Assembly (NCBI RefSeq): GCF_023824315.1
Contig: NZ_CP098732.1
Location: 2,604,001-2,668,000 of the forward strand
DNA from: Acinetobacter tibetensis
Lineage (GTDB): Bacteria; Pseudomonadota; Gammaproteobacteria; Pseudomonadales; Moraxellaceae
Length of the DNA: 64,000 bases
Direction of reading: 5' to 3'
Part shown: positions 9,192-18,107 of the stretch, in pieces
Numbering within the stretch: the first letter of the stretch is position 1
Layout of the letters: each line of letters opens with the position of its first letter
Translations under genes and position numbers: made by a program
Notes under the pieces: generated by a model
What the model saw: only the letters and a program-made list of their open reading frames with translations
Database searches by the model: none
Told to the model about the DNA's origin: nothing

Positions 9192-11330
9192 CTATTGTGT
9201 TGTCGATTTGGTCTGCTCATTTAAAGCAAGTTTTTTCAGCACTTCATCTCTGGGGCCATCCATAACCACCTGTCCTTGGTCAATGACAATAACGCGACTC
9301 ACAATGCTCAAAACTTGAGTACGATGCGTCACCACCAACAAAGTTTTGTCTTTACACCATTGATGCAATGCCGTCAGTGTTTGTCGTTCAGTTAACTGGT
9401 CTAAGCCATTGGTCGGCTCATCCAATAACACCACACGTGGAGAACGCAATGTTAAGCGAGCCAACGCTATAATTTGCTTCTGTCCACCCGAAAGCCCCAA
9501 ACCATCCTCACCCAAAGGCATATCTAAACCGCGCGGATGATTTTGAATTAAGCTGTCCAAACCAAAGCGCTTCAAAGCCTGCAACAACTCTTGATCTGTA
9601 GAAAAACCATCTTGTCTCGACAAATCTAAATTTTCACGTAGCGTCCCAAGAAAAAGACGTGGTGCTTGCCCTAGTAGAGCAACCTGATTACGTAAATAAT
9701 TAGGATCCAACTGACGTAAATCCACACCATCCAGCGTGACATTTCCCTCTAGTGGTTCAAACATGCCACTGGCGAGCTTTAAAGTTGTCGTTTTACCACT
9801 GCCGATTTTCCCAAGTATTCCCACCTTTTCACCAGGTGCAATATTCAGATTTAAACCCTTAAGTACAGGAGGAATATCTGTCTGATATTTAAAACACACG
9901 TTTTGAAATTTAAGTTCGCCATTGACCTGATCTAAACTGATATATTGCCGATCTGGATGACGTTCAATTTTACGCTCAATAATGCTTTGCAACCCTTGTA
10001 GCCCAATTTTGGCTTGTTGAAAACGAATCGCTAAACTCGAAATTTGCGCCAATGGTGCCAATGCACGCCCAGATAAAATGACCGAAGCAATCAAAGCCCC
10101 CATGGTAATTTTATGGTTTGGATCTGGACTGTGAATGAGATAAGTTCCAACAATCACCAAAATCACGGTATTTAATTGCTGTATGGCAACAGAAAAATTA
10201 ACCACAAAATTACTCAAATCACGAGTTTTAGTGCTCGAAACAGCAGTTTTAGCCGTGTAATAATCCCACTTTTGCTGTGCCCAACTGGTTGCATTATTGG
10301 CTTTTAATGTTTCGATCCCTTCTATAGCCTCTACCGCCAAACCTTGGCGCTGTGAAGACTCTTTCATTGATTCACTGATATAGCGTGCTAAAGGTCTCTG
10401 AGACAACATTCCAACCAGCATCACGATTGGTATTAAAATTAAGGGAACCATTGCCAGTGCACCGCCAATCATCCAAATTACAGCAATAAAAAGCAAAAGG
10501 AATGGTAAATCAACCAACACCAACAGACTGGCACTGGTCATAAACTCCCGCACAGATTCAAATTCACGCAGGTTATTGGCATAGGAACCTGATGACACTG
10601 GACGTTCTGCTAAATCCAAACTCATCACACGACGAAAAATAGCCGAACTAATAATTAAATCCGCTTTTTTACCTGCAATATCTGTTAAATGCCCACGGAT
10701 CATTTTTGCAGCAAACTCAAAGCTTATTGCCAAAATTACCCCAATACTGAGCACCCACAGTGTTTCATAAGATTTGTTCGGAATAACGCGATCATAGACA
10801 TTCATGACATAAAGTGAGCTGACCAATGCCAAGAAATTAATGATGAATGTCGCTAAGATGACTTGCGAATAATAAGCCTTAAAACGCCAAATGACCTTCC
10901 AGAACCATGCTTTAGGTAAGTGATATTCTGGCAATTCAGAACGTAAGTCACTGGCTAATTTAGGTTTAATAAACCAACAGTACCCCAAGTACAATGCTAA
11001 TAGCTGCGCATGATCTATTCTTTGCTTTAAACCATCAATTTGTTGTAATTCATAAACTCGATCTGCCCCACTGCCATGAATTTGAGTAATCACTGCAGCT
11101 TCATTTTGCTGCAAAACAATCACCACAGGCACGGCTAAAGTAGGAATTTCATTGAGTGCTTTTTTACTTAATGTATTTTCAAAGCCATGACTTTTTAATA
11201 CTTCAACTAAAGAAGGGTAATTGACATTTAAATTTTGGTCATGCGTTACCTGTGCCATCAACGTTGCGACAGGTAAAGGGCTTCCCAACAGTCGGGTTAC
11301 CAAAGCAATATGCTCTATTATGGATTTCAT
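9192..11330 (-). CDS. Type I secretion ABC exporter (LapB/RtxB type)
   Basis: The protein is 712 aa and should drive export of the neighbouring adhesin. Residues ~1-125 form a C39-peptidase-like domain without the catalytic cysteine, so it binds substrate but should not cleave it, as is known for RTX/adhesin exporters. Six membrane helices follow (about residues 150-440, including YYSQVILATFIINFLALVSS). The nucleotide-binding domain has Walker A GKIGSGKTT (~507-515), signature LSGGQKQ, and Walker B VVLLDEPTNGLD. ATG at 11330 is preceded by AACGAGAATG-type sequence with a weak ribosome site. It lies 87 bp downstream of the tolC-type gene. The frame remains open beyond its TAG (see separate entry). 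Confidence 0.95.
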   Translation of the reverse strand: MKSIIEHIALVTRLLGSPLPVATLMAQVTHDQNLNVNYPSLVEVLKSHGFENTLSKKALNEIPTLAVPVVIVLQQNEAAVITQIHGSGADRVYELQQIDGLKQRIDHAQLLALYLGYCWFIKPKLASDLRSELPEYHLPKAWFWKVIWRFKAYYSQVILATFIINFLALVSSLYVMNVYDRVIPNKSYETLWVLSIGVILAISFEFAAKMIRGHLTDIAGKKADLIISSAIFRRVMSLDLAERPVSSGSYANNLREFESVREFMTSASLLVLVDLPFLLLFIAVIWMIGGALAMVPLILIPIVMLVGMLSQRPLARYISESMKESSQRQGLAVEAIEGIETLKANNATSWAQQKWDYYTAKTAVSSTKTRDLSNFVVNFSVAIQQLNTVILVIVGTYLIHSPDPNHKITMGALIASVILSGRALAPLAQISSLAIRFQQAKIGLQGLQSIIERKIERHPDRQYISLDQVNGELKFQNVCFKYQTDIPPVLKGLNLNIAPGEKVGILGKIGSGKTTTLKLASGMFEPLEGNVTLDGVDLRQLDPNYLRNQVALLGQAPRLFLGTLRENLDLSRQDGFSTDQELLQALKRFGLDSLIQNHPRGLDMPLGEDGLGLSGGQKQIIALARLTLRSPRVVLLDEPTNGLDQLTERQTLTALHQWCKDKTLLVVTHRTQVLSIVSRVIVIDQGQVVMDGPRDEVLKKLALNEQTKSTTQ

Positions 11331-11417
11331 TCTCGTTATGTCATCCTATTTTAATTATTTGACCTTTAAGTCAATTAAGCATGATCCACATCCACTTTGG
11401 ATCAGCAGTTTTTATTC

Positions 11418-12680
11418 TTACTGCTTCACCCAATTGCTAATGTTGGCTTGAGCACGCAAATAAGCAAGCGCTGCCATTCGATAATCATTCTGTGCCGTCA
11501 CATAAGCCATTTCAACACTTGCTAATTCGTTATACGCATTAAGCACATCAATTAAGCTTTTTCGCGCAATTTTGAATTGTTTTTCATTGTCACTCACCAC
11601 TTTACGGGATGCTAAAATTTGCTCCTGTGAAATATTCATTTTTTGCTGACTTTGAAACATGTCAATTTCAGCAGTACGTGCACGTTCCTCAATATCACGC
11701 TGAATTTGATCAAGTCGTGCTTTAGCTGCCACTGCGGATTGCCCACTTTGTTCAACAGAATATTTCGCACCGCGGTTCAACAAATCCCACGACATGTTCA
11801 AATACACTTCACGGTCTTCTGTGGTCACATTGCCTTCCAAGTTAATACTTGGATAACGCTTTGCTTTACGGTACTTCACCTCAGAGCGAATACTCTCTAA
11901 CTCCGCCTCCTGAGCCAAATAAGAAGGATGTTGAGTAACTTCTCCCAGTTGATAACGTGATATAAATTGAGAGGGTGCCAGACCGATAAATGGATCTCTT
12001 AGCGCGTCTTGATCAATCACTTCTGGTGAATATTTCTTAAGATGACTCAGCGCAAAACCCAATTCACGCTGCAAACTACTAATGGTGTGTTCTACCTGCA
12101 TTTGGCGAGCGCGTGCTTGTGTGAGCTCTGAACGACGACCTGCATCATATTGCACAATCACACTAATATCATGCGTAAACTTATTGTGACGCTCCAAACT
12201 TCGCATTTGTACAGCCAGCGCTTCATGTGCATTGAGAGCTTTTAAATATTCAGAACCAATGTTGTAACCTAGCTCTTCCGCAGTCTCATCAATTTTTTGC
12301 TCAAAATATTGAGATTTTTTTTCATCACGATCTACCTGAGCACTAATTGCACCAAATGAATATAAATTCAGGCTGCCTCTCACCCCAGGTGTAAAATCTT
12401 CACTCGCATAGTCATATTGACTCTCGTGAGATTGATCCAGAATTTGATTAGCTGTCAAAGCTAAAGTTGGATAATGTAGCGATTTTGACTCTTTAACCTT
12501 GCTTAACGCTGCTTCTTCATTGGCTTGTGCTTCCAACATCATTGGGTCTTGCTCCAAAGCTGTTTTTAACAACGTCTGTAACTGAACCGCATAAACCGAA
12601 CTACTACATAATAATGTGATCAATAAAGTAATTCTTTTATGCCAAGTCATTTGTTGTACTTGTTTATTTCGTATTCTCAT
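11418..12680 (-). CDS. TolC-family outer membrane efflux/secretion protein
   Basis: The protein is 420 aa from the ATG at 12680, or 410 aa from the ATG at 12650. The latter gives a cleaner Sec signal peptide (MTWHKRITLLITLLC...SVYA), so I lean slightly to the shorter form; neither has a strong ribosome site. The mature part shows the TolC/OEP pattern of long amphipathic helices in two repeats: LLKTALEQDP, YDAGRRSELTQARA, and near the end ARKSLIDVLNAYNELASVEMAYVTAQNDYRMA. It would form the outer-membrane channel for the adhesin exporter and is the first gene of the secretion cluster. Confidence 0.93.
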   Translation of the reverse strand: MRIRNKQVQQMTWHKRITLLITLLCSSSVYAVQLQTLLKTALEQDPMMLEAQANEEAALSKVKESKSLHYPTLALTANQILDQSHESQYDYASEDFTPGVRGSLNLYSFGAISAQVDRDEKKSQYFEQKIDETAEELGYNIGSEYLKALNAHEALAVQMRSLERHNKFTHDISVIVQYDAGRRSELTQARARQMQVEHTISSLQRELGFALSHLKKYSPEVIDQDALRDPFIGLAPSQFISRYQLGEVTQHPSYLAQEAELESIRSEVKYRKAKRYPSINLEGNVTTEDREVYLNMSWDLLNRGAKYSVEQSGQSAVAAKARLDQIQRDIEERARTAEIDMFQSQQKMNISQEQILASRKVVSDNEKQFKIARKSLIDVLNAYNELASVEMAYVTAQNDYRMAALAYLRAQANISNWVKQ

Positions 12681-13250
12681 ATTTTTACTTTAGATATTTC
12701 TTATATACAGAACACTGCGGCTTGTATTTCAAGGTGATTTTAACAATTAAATTCAATAAGTTAATTAAAAATTTACAAAGTAACACATGATGAAATTATT
12801 AAGCTATTATTAACAATAATAAAAAACAGACAGATGAATTTCTTATTCAATAAGTCTATTAAAATAAGCTTAGCAAATATAGAGGAACTAATTTGTGCAA
12901 AAATGAGAACCAGTTAACCAAAAAATTAATATTTATCTCTTGTTTACACATATGCATATTAATTATATATATTTTTTTATCATCAATTTTACTTATTTTT
13001 AAGCATAACTTATAAACATGCAAAGCCAAGCATCTTGACATACATTATTTGTTACAAATAGACCAACTAAAATACTCAACTTTAACAATCAAATACATCA
13101 CTTTTCTAGTTTTAAGTCTTTTCATTATTTTGTATTCAATACAGTAAAATTGAATCTGAAGAAGCACCATCCCCTTTTCTTGGTATATTCATATGACTGA
13201 ACTAATTTCTCACATCAATACACCTAAGCAGCTTAGCCCATACAGACATT
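12681..13250 (-). promoter_or_regulatory. AT-rich region upstream of the tolC-type gene
   Basis: About 570 bp separate the tolC-type start from the acpP terminator; I see no gene here. It should hold the promoter of the secretion genes. CAGACAGATGAATT (12827-12840) differs by one base from a motif upstream of the ompA-like gene. GAACCAGTT (12907-12915) is the reverse complement of the core found there. Both lie roughly 150-230 bp ahead of the translation start, as in the other copy. Confidence 0.45.
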
Positions 13251-13280
13251 AAAAAAGCCACCTAAAAGGTGGCTTTTCTT
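13251..13280 (-). terminator. Rho-independent terminator after acpP
   Basis: A perfect stem AAAAGCCACCT / AGGTGGCTTTT with a 3-nt loop is flanked by A and T runs on both sides, so it can work in either direction. It lies about 25 bp beyond the acpP stop. Confidence 0.9.
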
Positions 13281-13303
13281 TCAGCAGCGCTGAACATCAA
13301 CAA

Positions 13304-13540
13304 TTAACCAAGTTTCTTAGAAACATAGTCAATTGCAGATTGAACTGTAGTGATTTCGTTAGAATCTTCATCAGGGATAGTGATGTCGAAATCATTTTCG
13401 AAAGACATTACAAGTTCAACTAGGTCTAGAGAGTCTGCACCCAAGTCATCCATAAAAGATGCTTCGTTTTTGATCTCTTCTACTTTAAGACCCAATTGTT
13501 CTGCAACCGCTTGTTTAACGCGTTGTTCGATATCGCTCAC
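13304..13540 (-). CDS. acpP: Acyl carrier protein AcpP
   Basis: The 78-aa acidic acyl carrier protein carries growing fatty acyl chains on a phosphopantetheine arm. The attachment site is Ser37 in [10 protein letters not shown]. The four-helix family pattern is complete, ending in [15 protein letters not shown]. The start is GTG at 13540: GAGGAG lies 7 nt upstream, and the protein then begins MSDIEQRVK as in homologs. The in-frame ATG at 13555 overlaps this ribosome site and is rejected. It lies 87 bp downstream of fabG and is followed by a strong terminator, so it ends the fab operon; acpP often also has its own promoter. Confidence 0.97.
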   Translation of the reverse strand: MSDIEQRVKQAVAEQLGLKVEEIKNEASFMDDLGADSLDLVELVMSFENDFDITIPDEDSNEITTVQSAIDYVSKKLG

Positions 13541-13547
13541 AGGAATT

Positions 13548-13553
13548 CTCCTC
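13548..13553 (-). promoter_or_regulatory. Ribosome binding site fixing the acpP GTG start
   Basis: GAGGAG on the minus strand is 7 nt from the GTG at 13540. It lies inside the codons that follow the upstream ATG (13555), so it excludes that ATG as the start. Confidence 0.85.
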
Positions 13554-13627
13554 ATTGCTTGTGGCGTTTTTAAATGCCATCAGTTTAATTGAAACTTTAA
13601 TTTTTTGAAAGTTAATCCATCAGCTAA

Positions 13628-14362
13628 TTAGCTCATGTATAAACCACCATTTACGTGTAAAACCGTACCTGTAATATAACTTGCCTTCTCAGAAGCCAAG
13701 AAACTTACAGCATTCGCGATATCTTGTGGTTCACCTAAGCGTTGAAGTGCCACTTGATCACTCATTTTTTTACGAATTTCTTCGCTTAACTGTTCTGTCA
13801 TTTCAGTTGCGATGAAACCTGGTGCAACTGAGTTTACAGTAATTTGGCGGCTACCCATTTCTTTGGCAAGGCTGCGGCTAAATGCCTCAATCCCTGCTTT
13901 AGCAGCTGAATAGTTTGCCTGGCCTGGGTTTGCGAAATGTGCAACCACAGAACTAATATTAATAATTCGTCCAAAACGCGCTTTGGTCATGCCTTTAAGA
14001 ACACGTTTTGATAAGCGGTATACCGCTTTTAGATGAATATTGAGAATATCATCCCAATCATCTTCAGACATACGCAACAACAAATTATCTTTGGTAATCC
14101 CTGCATTATTTACAAGTGCAAGAACTGAACCATAATTTTGTTCGATATCTGTAACCAAAGCATCAATTGCAGTACCGTCACGTACATCTAGCACTTTACC
14201 TGCACCATTCTCACCAAATGCTGCTGATAATTTTTCTGCACCAGACTCAGAAGTCGCTGTACCTACTACAAAATAACCGTCTTGAATGAGTTGTTGAGCG
14301 ATGGCAGCACCAATCCCTCGACTCGCGCCTGTCACTAATGCGACTTTGCGTTCTTGTGTCAT
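13628..14362 (-). CDS. fabG: 3-oxoacyl-ACP reductase FabG
   Basis: The 244-aa short-chain dehydrogenase reduces 3-oxoacyl-ACP with NADPH in the fatty-acid elongation cycle. It has the cofactor loop TGASRGIG (11-18), NNAG (85-88), catalytic Ser138, Tyr151 and Lys155 (YSAAK), and the typical end ITGTVLHVNGGLYM. Its ATG overlaps the fabD stop by 4 bp (ATGA), which indicates translational coupling. It lies between fabD and acpP as in many gammaproteobacteria. Confidence 0.97.
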   Translation of the reverse strand: MTQERKVALVTGASRGIGAAIAQQLIQDGYFVVGTATSESGAEKLSAAFGENGAGKVLDVRDGTAIDALVTDIEQNYGSVLALVNNAGITKDNLLLRMSEDDWDDILNIHLKAVYRLSKRVLKGMTKARFGRIINISSVVAHFANPGQANYSAAKAGIEAFSRSLAKEMGSRQITVNSVAPGFIATEMTEQLSEEIRKKMSDQVALQRLGEPQDIANAVSFLASEKASYITGTVLHVNGGLYMS

Positions 14363-15345
14363 GCAATTTTCCCTTCCGCCACTAAAATGGCATTCAGCGC
14401 ATCCTCCACTCGACCTTTCGTATCGATTGGGAATGCTTTTTCTATATTCGGCAAACGTTTCGCAAGATTGGCAAGGACATTACCAGGACCACATTCAACA
14501 ATATATTGTATGCCCTGATCTTGCACAGTCTGCATTGTCTTTGTCCACTGCACCGACTGATACAGTTGCGCAGTCAATGCCTGACGTAATTGCGCTACAT
14601 CAGTCGCGATTTCCGCATTGACATTTTGTATTACAGGAATGCTAGGTAGCTCAATGGCAGTTTGTTCCAAAGCATGCGCGAATTGCTCAGCAGCAGGTTT
14701 CATCAGCGAACAATGTGATGGAACTGATACTGGAAGTGCAATTGCCTTGCCAGATTGTTCTTTTGCCATAGCCATGACTGCTTCTACTGCGGCCTTATCA
14801 CCCGCAATCACCACCTGACCTTGTGCATTATAGTTCGCAGCTTCTACTGAACCCTGACCCTGCGCTGAAACTTCAGCACATAGCTCAAGGACTTTGGCAT
14901 CTTCTAGACCCAAAATAGCCGCCATTGCACCCTGACCTTGTGGTACAGCACTTTGCATAAGCTTGCCACGTAAGTTGACTAACTTAACAGCATCGCCCAA
15001 GGACATTGCACCCGCAGCAACCAAAGCACTGTATTCACCTAATGAGTGACCAGCAAGATATTTAGGCACCACACCGCCCAACTCCAACCAAACACGCCAT
15101 AAAGCAATACTGGCTGTTAGTAATACAGGTTGAGTAAATTCAGTTTGGTCTAAGCCTTCACCGCTTTGGGCAATATGCCACAAATCAAAACCCAGGGCTT
15201 CAGAAGCTTCCGCGAAAGTGTCACGAACACCACTAAACTGTTCAGCAAGTTCAGCCAGCATGCCGACTTTTTGCGAACCTTGACCTGGAAACACAAATGC
15301 AGTTTTTGTTGCTTGAGCTGCTTGTTCAAGTGGTCTAGCAGACAT
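14359..15345 (-). CDS. fabD: Malonyl-CoA:ACP transacylase FabD
   Basis: The 328-aa protein transfers malonyl from CoA to ACP. It has the opening FVFPGQGSQKVGM, the nucleophile Ser101 in GHSLGEYSAL, and His211 in VPSHCSLM, with QNVNA and VECGPGNVLANL further on. The ATG at 15345 has AAAGGA about 9 nt upstream. It overlaps fabG by 4 bp. A terminator lies between it and rpmF, so fabD-fabG-acpP probably also has a promoter in 15346-15440. Confidence 0.97.
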   Translation of the reverse strand: MSARPLEQAAQATKTAFVFPGQGSQKVGMLAELAEQFSGVRDTFAEASEALGFDLWHIAQSGEGLDQTEFTQPVLLTASIALWRVWLELGGVVPKYLAGHSLGEYSALVAAGAMSLGDAVKLVNLRGKLMQSAVPQGQGAMAAILGLEDAKVLELCAEVSAQGQGSVEAANYNAQGQVVIAGDKAAVEAVMAMAKEQSGKAIALPVSVPSHCSLMKPAAEQFAHALEQTAIELPSIPVIQNVNAEIATDVAQLRQALTAQLYQSVQWTKTMQTVQDQGIQYIVECGPGNVLANLAKRLPNIEKAFPIDTKGRVEDALNAILVAEGKIA

Positions 15346-15445
15346 ATAAAAAATCCTTTATGTAGTCACTGCTCATTCATGGAGCGGAAATTTAACACTT
15401 AATTTTGTTTTTGGTAATTGCGAAATACAACAAAAATCGAAGACA

Positions 15446-15478
15446 AAAAAAAGGGAGCTTACGCTCCCAATTTTTTCA
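15446..15478 (-). terminator. Terminator between rpmF and fabD
   Basis: Stem GGGAGC / GCTCCC (15453-15458 with 15463-15468, loop TTAC). On the minus strand it is followed by eight T. It would end or attenuate transcription leaving rpmF before fabD. Confidence 0.85.
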
Positions 15479-15506
15479 CTAAGCTTATCACTTAATGCTT
15501 CATCAA

Positions 15507-15689
15507 TTATTCAGCAGATGCTTTAGCGAATAATTGACGACCACGGTAGATACCATCTTTAGATACATGGTGACGACGGTGAATCTCGCCAGTAGCTTGG
15601 TCTACAGTTAATGCATTCTCGGTTAAAGCGTCATGTGAACGGCGCATGTCACGGCGAGAGCGACTTTTACGGTTTTGCTGAACGGCCAT
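15507..15689 (-). CDS. rpmF: 50S ribosomal protein L32
   Basis: The 60-aa basic protein begins [22 protein letters not shown] and continues with [16 protein letters not shown], the bacterial L32 pattern. The cysteine pairs of zinc-binding L32 are absent. A perfect TAAGGAG ribosome site lies 6 nt before the ATG, in keeping with high expression. It lies 76 bp downstream of yceD, the conserved gammaproteobacterial arrangement. Confidence 0.97.
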   Translation of the reverse strand: MAVQQNRKSRSRRDMRRSHDALTENALTVDQATGEIHRRHHVSKDGIYRGRQLFAKASAE

Positions 15690-15765
15690 GATGGCTCCTT
15701 ACAAATCGAAAAATATGGATCAGAACAAATTCAGTTGTCTTATACGGAAGAGTATAACACAAAAA

Positions 15766-16323
15766 TTAGTTAAGTTTACCCTTCAAACTTGCCAAAACAT
15801 CAAACGGGTTATCCCGCTTCTCTTCGACAAGCTCTTCAATGGCAGGTTGGTGCTTATGTTCACAAGCATCATGCTTGGGAGACAAAGGCATCAACAATAA
15901 CAATTCATCTTCTATCAGAGACAGTAAATCAGCCGTCGCAGGTGCATCATAGCTACCTTTCGTCGTTGCTTCACTTTCACCTAAGACGATGAAATCAGCA
16001 TCCTCATCCAAGCGCTCTATCAGTGACTCATCATCCACTAGAGCTAGATGAAAATCTGAAACGAGTTCAATGTTTACCGTGCCTAAACAGCGTTGGCATT
16101 CCATTGGAACCTGCGTTTCAACGCGACCATCTAGCCATACAATGCGATGATACGCATCCATTGATAGCTTACAGTCTATGTTAATCAATTGATCATCAAT
16201 TGATCCAACAGCTTCACGAGCGATACGAGCAAAGCGAGACAATGGCAGGGTACCTGACCATGTAAAGCCTTGTTCAGCCCATTTAAACGGCTCAATCTGT
16301 GCCGGAAAGGTATTTGCTGACAT
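15766..16323 (-). CDS. yceD: YceD/DUF177 23S rRNA accumulation protein
   Basis: The 185-aa protein has the DUF177 pattern: the metal-site-like CQRC motif in PMECQRCLGTV, an acidic central part, LIEDELLLLMPLSP followed by H-D-A-C, and a C-terminal NPFDVLASLKGKL. YceD helps 23S rRNA accumulate in bacteria and is nearly always next to rpmF, as here. It is the first gene of the yceD-rpmF pair. Divergent epmC starts 97 bp away. Confidence 0.93.
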   Translation of the reverse strand: MSANTFPAQIEPFKWAEQGFTWSGTLPLSRFARIAREAVGSIDDQLINIDCKLSMDAYHRIVWLDGRVETQVPMECQRCLGTVNIELVSDFHLALVDDESLIERLDEDADFIVLGESEATTKGSYDAPATADLLSLIEDELLLLMPLSPKHDACEHKHQPAIEELVEEKRDNPFDVLASLKGKLN

Positions 16324-16420
16324 AATTAAGGCGGCAATTCTACAAATTCATCAGTACTCTGTCAAAGATTAAGATACAATTTTGTACTTATTTAGACAGA
16401 CCATTTTGGGTAACACAGTC

Positions 16421-17083
16421 ATGCATCTGTTGCAGCCGCAAACAGAAGTGAATAAAAAATCACTTATTAGCACACTTTCAACTGTTCATTTTGACATTTC
16501 ACCAGACCAAGTGCAACGTTTGGAATGGGCGAATTTACAGTCAGAAACTGAACAAGTTGACTGGCTCATCTTACACTTTAATTACTGGTTTTCCCACCTT
16601 AATGTGAATTTGATTCGCGGCGAACACGAACCTGAATATTTTCCAGCGACACAGCAACAGCCGGCACGTATTCAATTTGCTCACGGTTTCTTTAATAGTG
16701 CATTACATGAAATTAGCCATTGGAGCATTGCGGGTGAACAACGTCGCCTACTCCCCGATTTAGGCTATTGGTATGCCCCTGATGGTCGCACACAAGAACA
16801 ACAAGCTTTATTTGAGCAAGTGGAAATTAAGCCTCAAGCCATTGAATGGATGTTTGCCAAAGCCTTTGGACGTAAATTTAGGGTTTCACTCGACAATTTG
16901 ACGGGTGAAGGTGGTGATGGCTCGACTTTTAAAGATCATGTATATGCACAAGTTCAGCGTTATTGCTCTGGAGAAATGGCGCTACCTCGAGATGCCCAAT
17001 ACTTTATTGACTGTGTCTGTACGTGTACGCGAGGTGGCAAAAGATTACAAAGTGGCGAGTTTCAACGCGAAATGCTGGATTAA
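16421..17083 (+). CDS. epmC: Elongation factor P hydroxylase EpmC (YfcM)
   Basis: The 220-aa protein resembles EpmC, which hydroxylates the beta-lysylated lysine of elongation factor P. Visible family features are FAHGFFNSALHEISHW (an HE-x-x-H metal site), DLGYWYAPDGRTQ, VEIKPQAIEWMF and RVSLDNL. I chose the ATG at 16421; a frame-compatible TTG at 16382 is less likely and no strong ribosome site decides it. It is monocistronic or paired with yciO, 77 bp downstream. The partner genes epmA, epmB and efp are not in the window. Confidence 0.88.
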   Translation: MHLLQPQTEVNKKSLISTLSTVHFDISPDQVQRLEWANLQSETEQVDWLILHFNYWFSHLNVNLIRGEHEPEYFPATQQQPARIQFAHGFFNSALHEISHWSIAGEQRRLLPDLGYWYAPDGRTQEQQALFEQVEIKPQAIEWMFAKAFGRKFRVSLDNLTGEGGDGSTFKDHVYAQVQRYCSGEMALPRDAQYFIDCVCTCTRGGKRLQSGEFQREMLD

Positions 17084-17160
17084 TTACAGAAATTCATCAA
17101 AATTACATGACAAGATGTTGTAATTTCAGCAAATAATATCTAAAAAATCAGGAGAACAAT

Positions 17161-17778
17161 ATGTTGCACTTAAGAATACATCCTGATAATCCACAACCGC
17201 GCTTAATCAGTCAGGCAGTGGAACGCATCCGTGCGGGTGACGTGGTGGTTTATCCAACTGATGCTGCTTATGCGATTGGATGTCAGATTGGAAATAAGAA
17301 TGCTATGGAGCGTATTTCTCAGATCCGTGGTTTAGGGCCAAAGCATCAGTACGCGATTATTTGTTCAGATTTATCTGACATTGCCACCTACGCCAAAGTA
17401 GACAATGCCATGTATCGTTTACTCAAAAATAATACCCCTGCCGTGACCACTTTCATTTTACCAGCCACCAGTGAAGTACCTAAACGCTTGATGCACCCCA
17501 AAAAGAAAACCATTGGTCTGCGCATTCCAAGCAACCCAATTTGTCAGATGCTACTGAAAGAATTAGGTGAACCGCTACTGACCAGTACGCTGATTTTACC
17601 GGGTATTGACGATCCTTTAGATGACCCCTATGAAATTGAGATGCAACTGGAAAAACGCATTGATGTCTTTATTGATGGCGGTTTAGGTACCTTAAGTACC
17701 ACCAGTATTGTGGATTTATCAGGAGAGAGCCCTGTTGTGATTCGTAAAGGCGTAGGTGATGTTAGTGCTTTTGAATAA
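17161..17778 (+). CDS. yciO: YciO/Sua5/YrdC-family protein
   Basis: The 205-aa protein has the Sua5/YrdC fold: AGDVVVYPTDAAYAIGC near residue 25, RISQIRG, K-K-T-I-G-L-R-I-P, a TSTLILPG loop and an STSIVDLSG ending. It follows the YciO branch, not TsaC: it carries the extended KHQYAIICSDLSDI region and no Sua5 domain. The fold binds nucleotides and dsRNA. TsaC does threonylcarbamoyl-AMP synthesis; the in vivo role of YciO is less settled. GGAGA precedes the ATG by 6 nt. Confidence 0.88.
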   Translation: MLHLRIHPDNPQPRLISQAVERIRAGDVVVYPTDAAYAIGCQIGNKNAMERISQIRGLGPKHQYAIICSDLSDIATYAKVDNAMYRLLKNNTPAVTTFILPATSEVPKRLMHPKKKTIGLRIPSNPICQMLLKELGEPLLTSTLILPGIDDPLDDPYEIEMQLEKRIDVFIDGGLGTLSTTSIVDLSGESPVVIRKGVGDVSAFE

Positions 17779-18107
17779 ATTTAACTATCAGGGTTAGGGG
17801 GCCTAGCCCCTCCCCTAATCCATTTGTTAACGTTTATGATCTTGTTTTATCGTCATTTTATAATTTTTTCTATTCTTCGTTTTTTTTAAATGATAATTTA
17901 AGCCTTCATCACACAAATAAATACCCCATATTTATTTAATACTTTTTTGTTATTTAACCCCCCAAGTAATTTATTCATTTCCTAATATGCATTACACTAA
18001 GGCCTATTAAAATTATGTATTTTTTAATCACCTCTACTTTCTCCCCTAAGTACTGATTCGAAAACACATAATCATGCCTTTGAAAATTCGCGTGGCCAAT
18101 AACTGTA
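17779..18107. other. Intergenic region yciO-scpA with GC-rich inverted repeat
   Basis: This 329-bp AT-rich gap contains no gene. Just after the yciO stop (about 17791-17822) TTAGGGG pairs with CCCCTAA in a GC-rich hairpin, but no T-run follows, so its role as a terminator is unsure. The rest should contain the scpA promoter. Confidence 0.4.

Noticed and set aside
12859..13041. Minus-strand frame of 60 codons upstream of the tolC-type gene
   Set aside because: Very AT-rich with poor composition, no ribosome site and no recognisable motif; more likely part of a promoter region.
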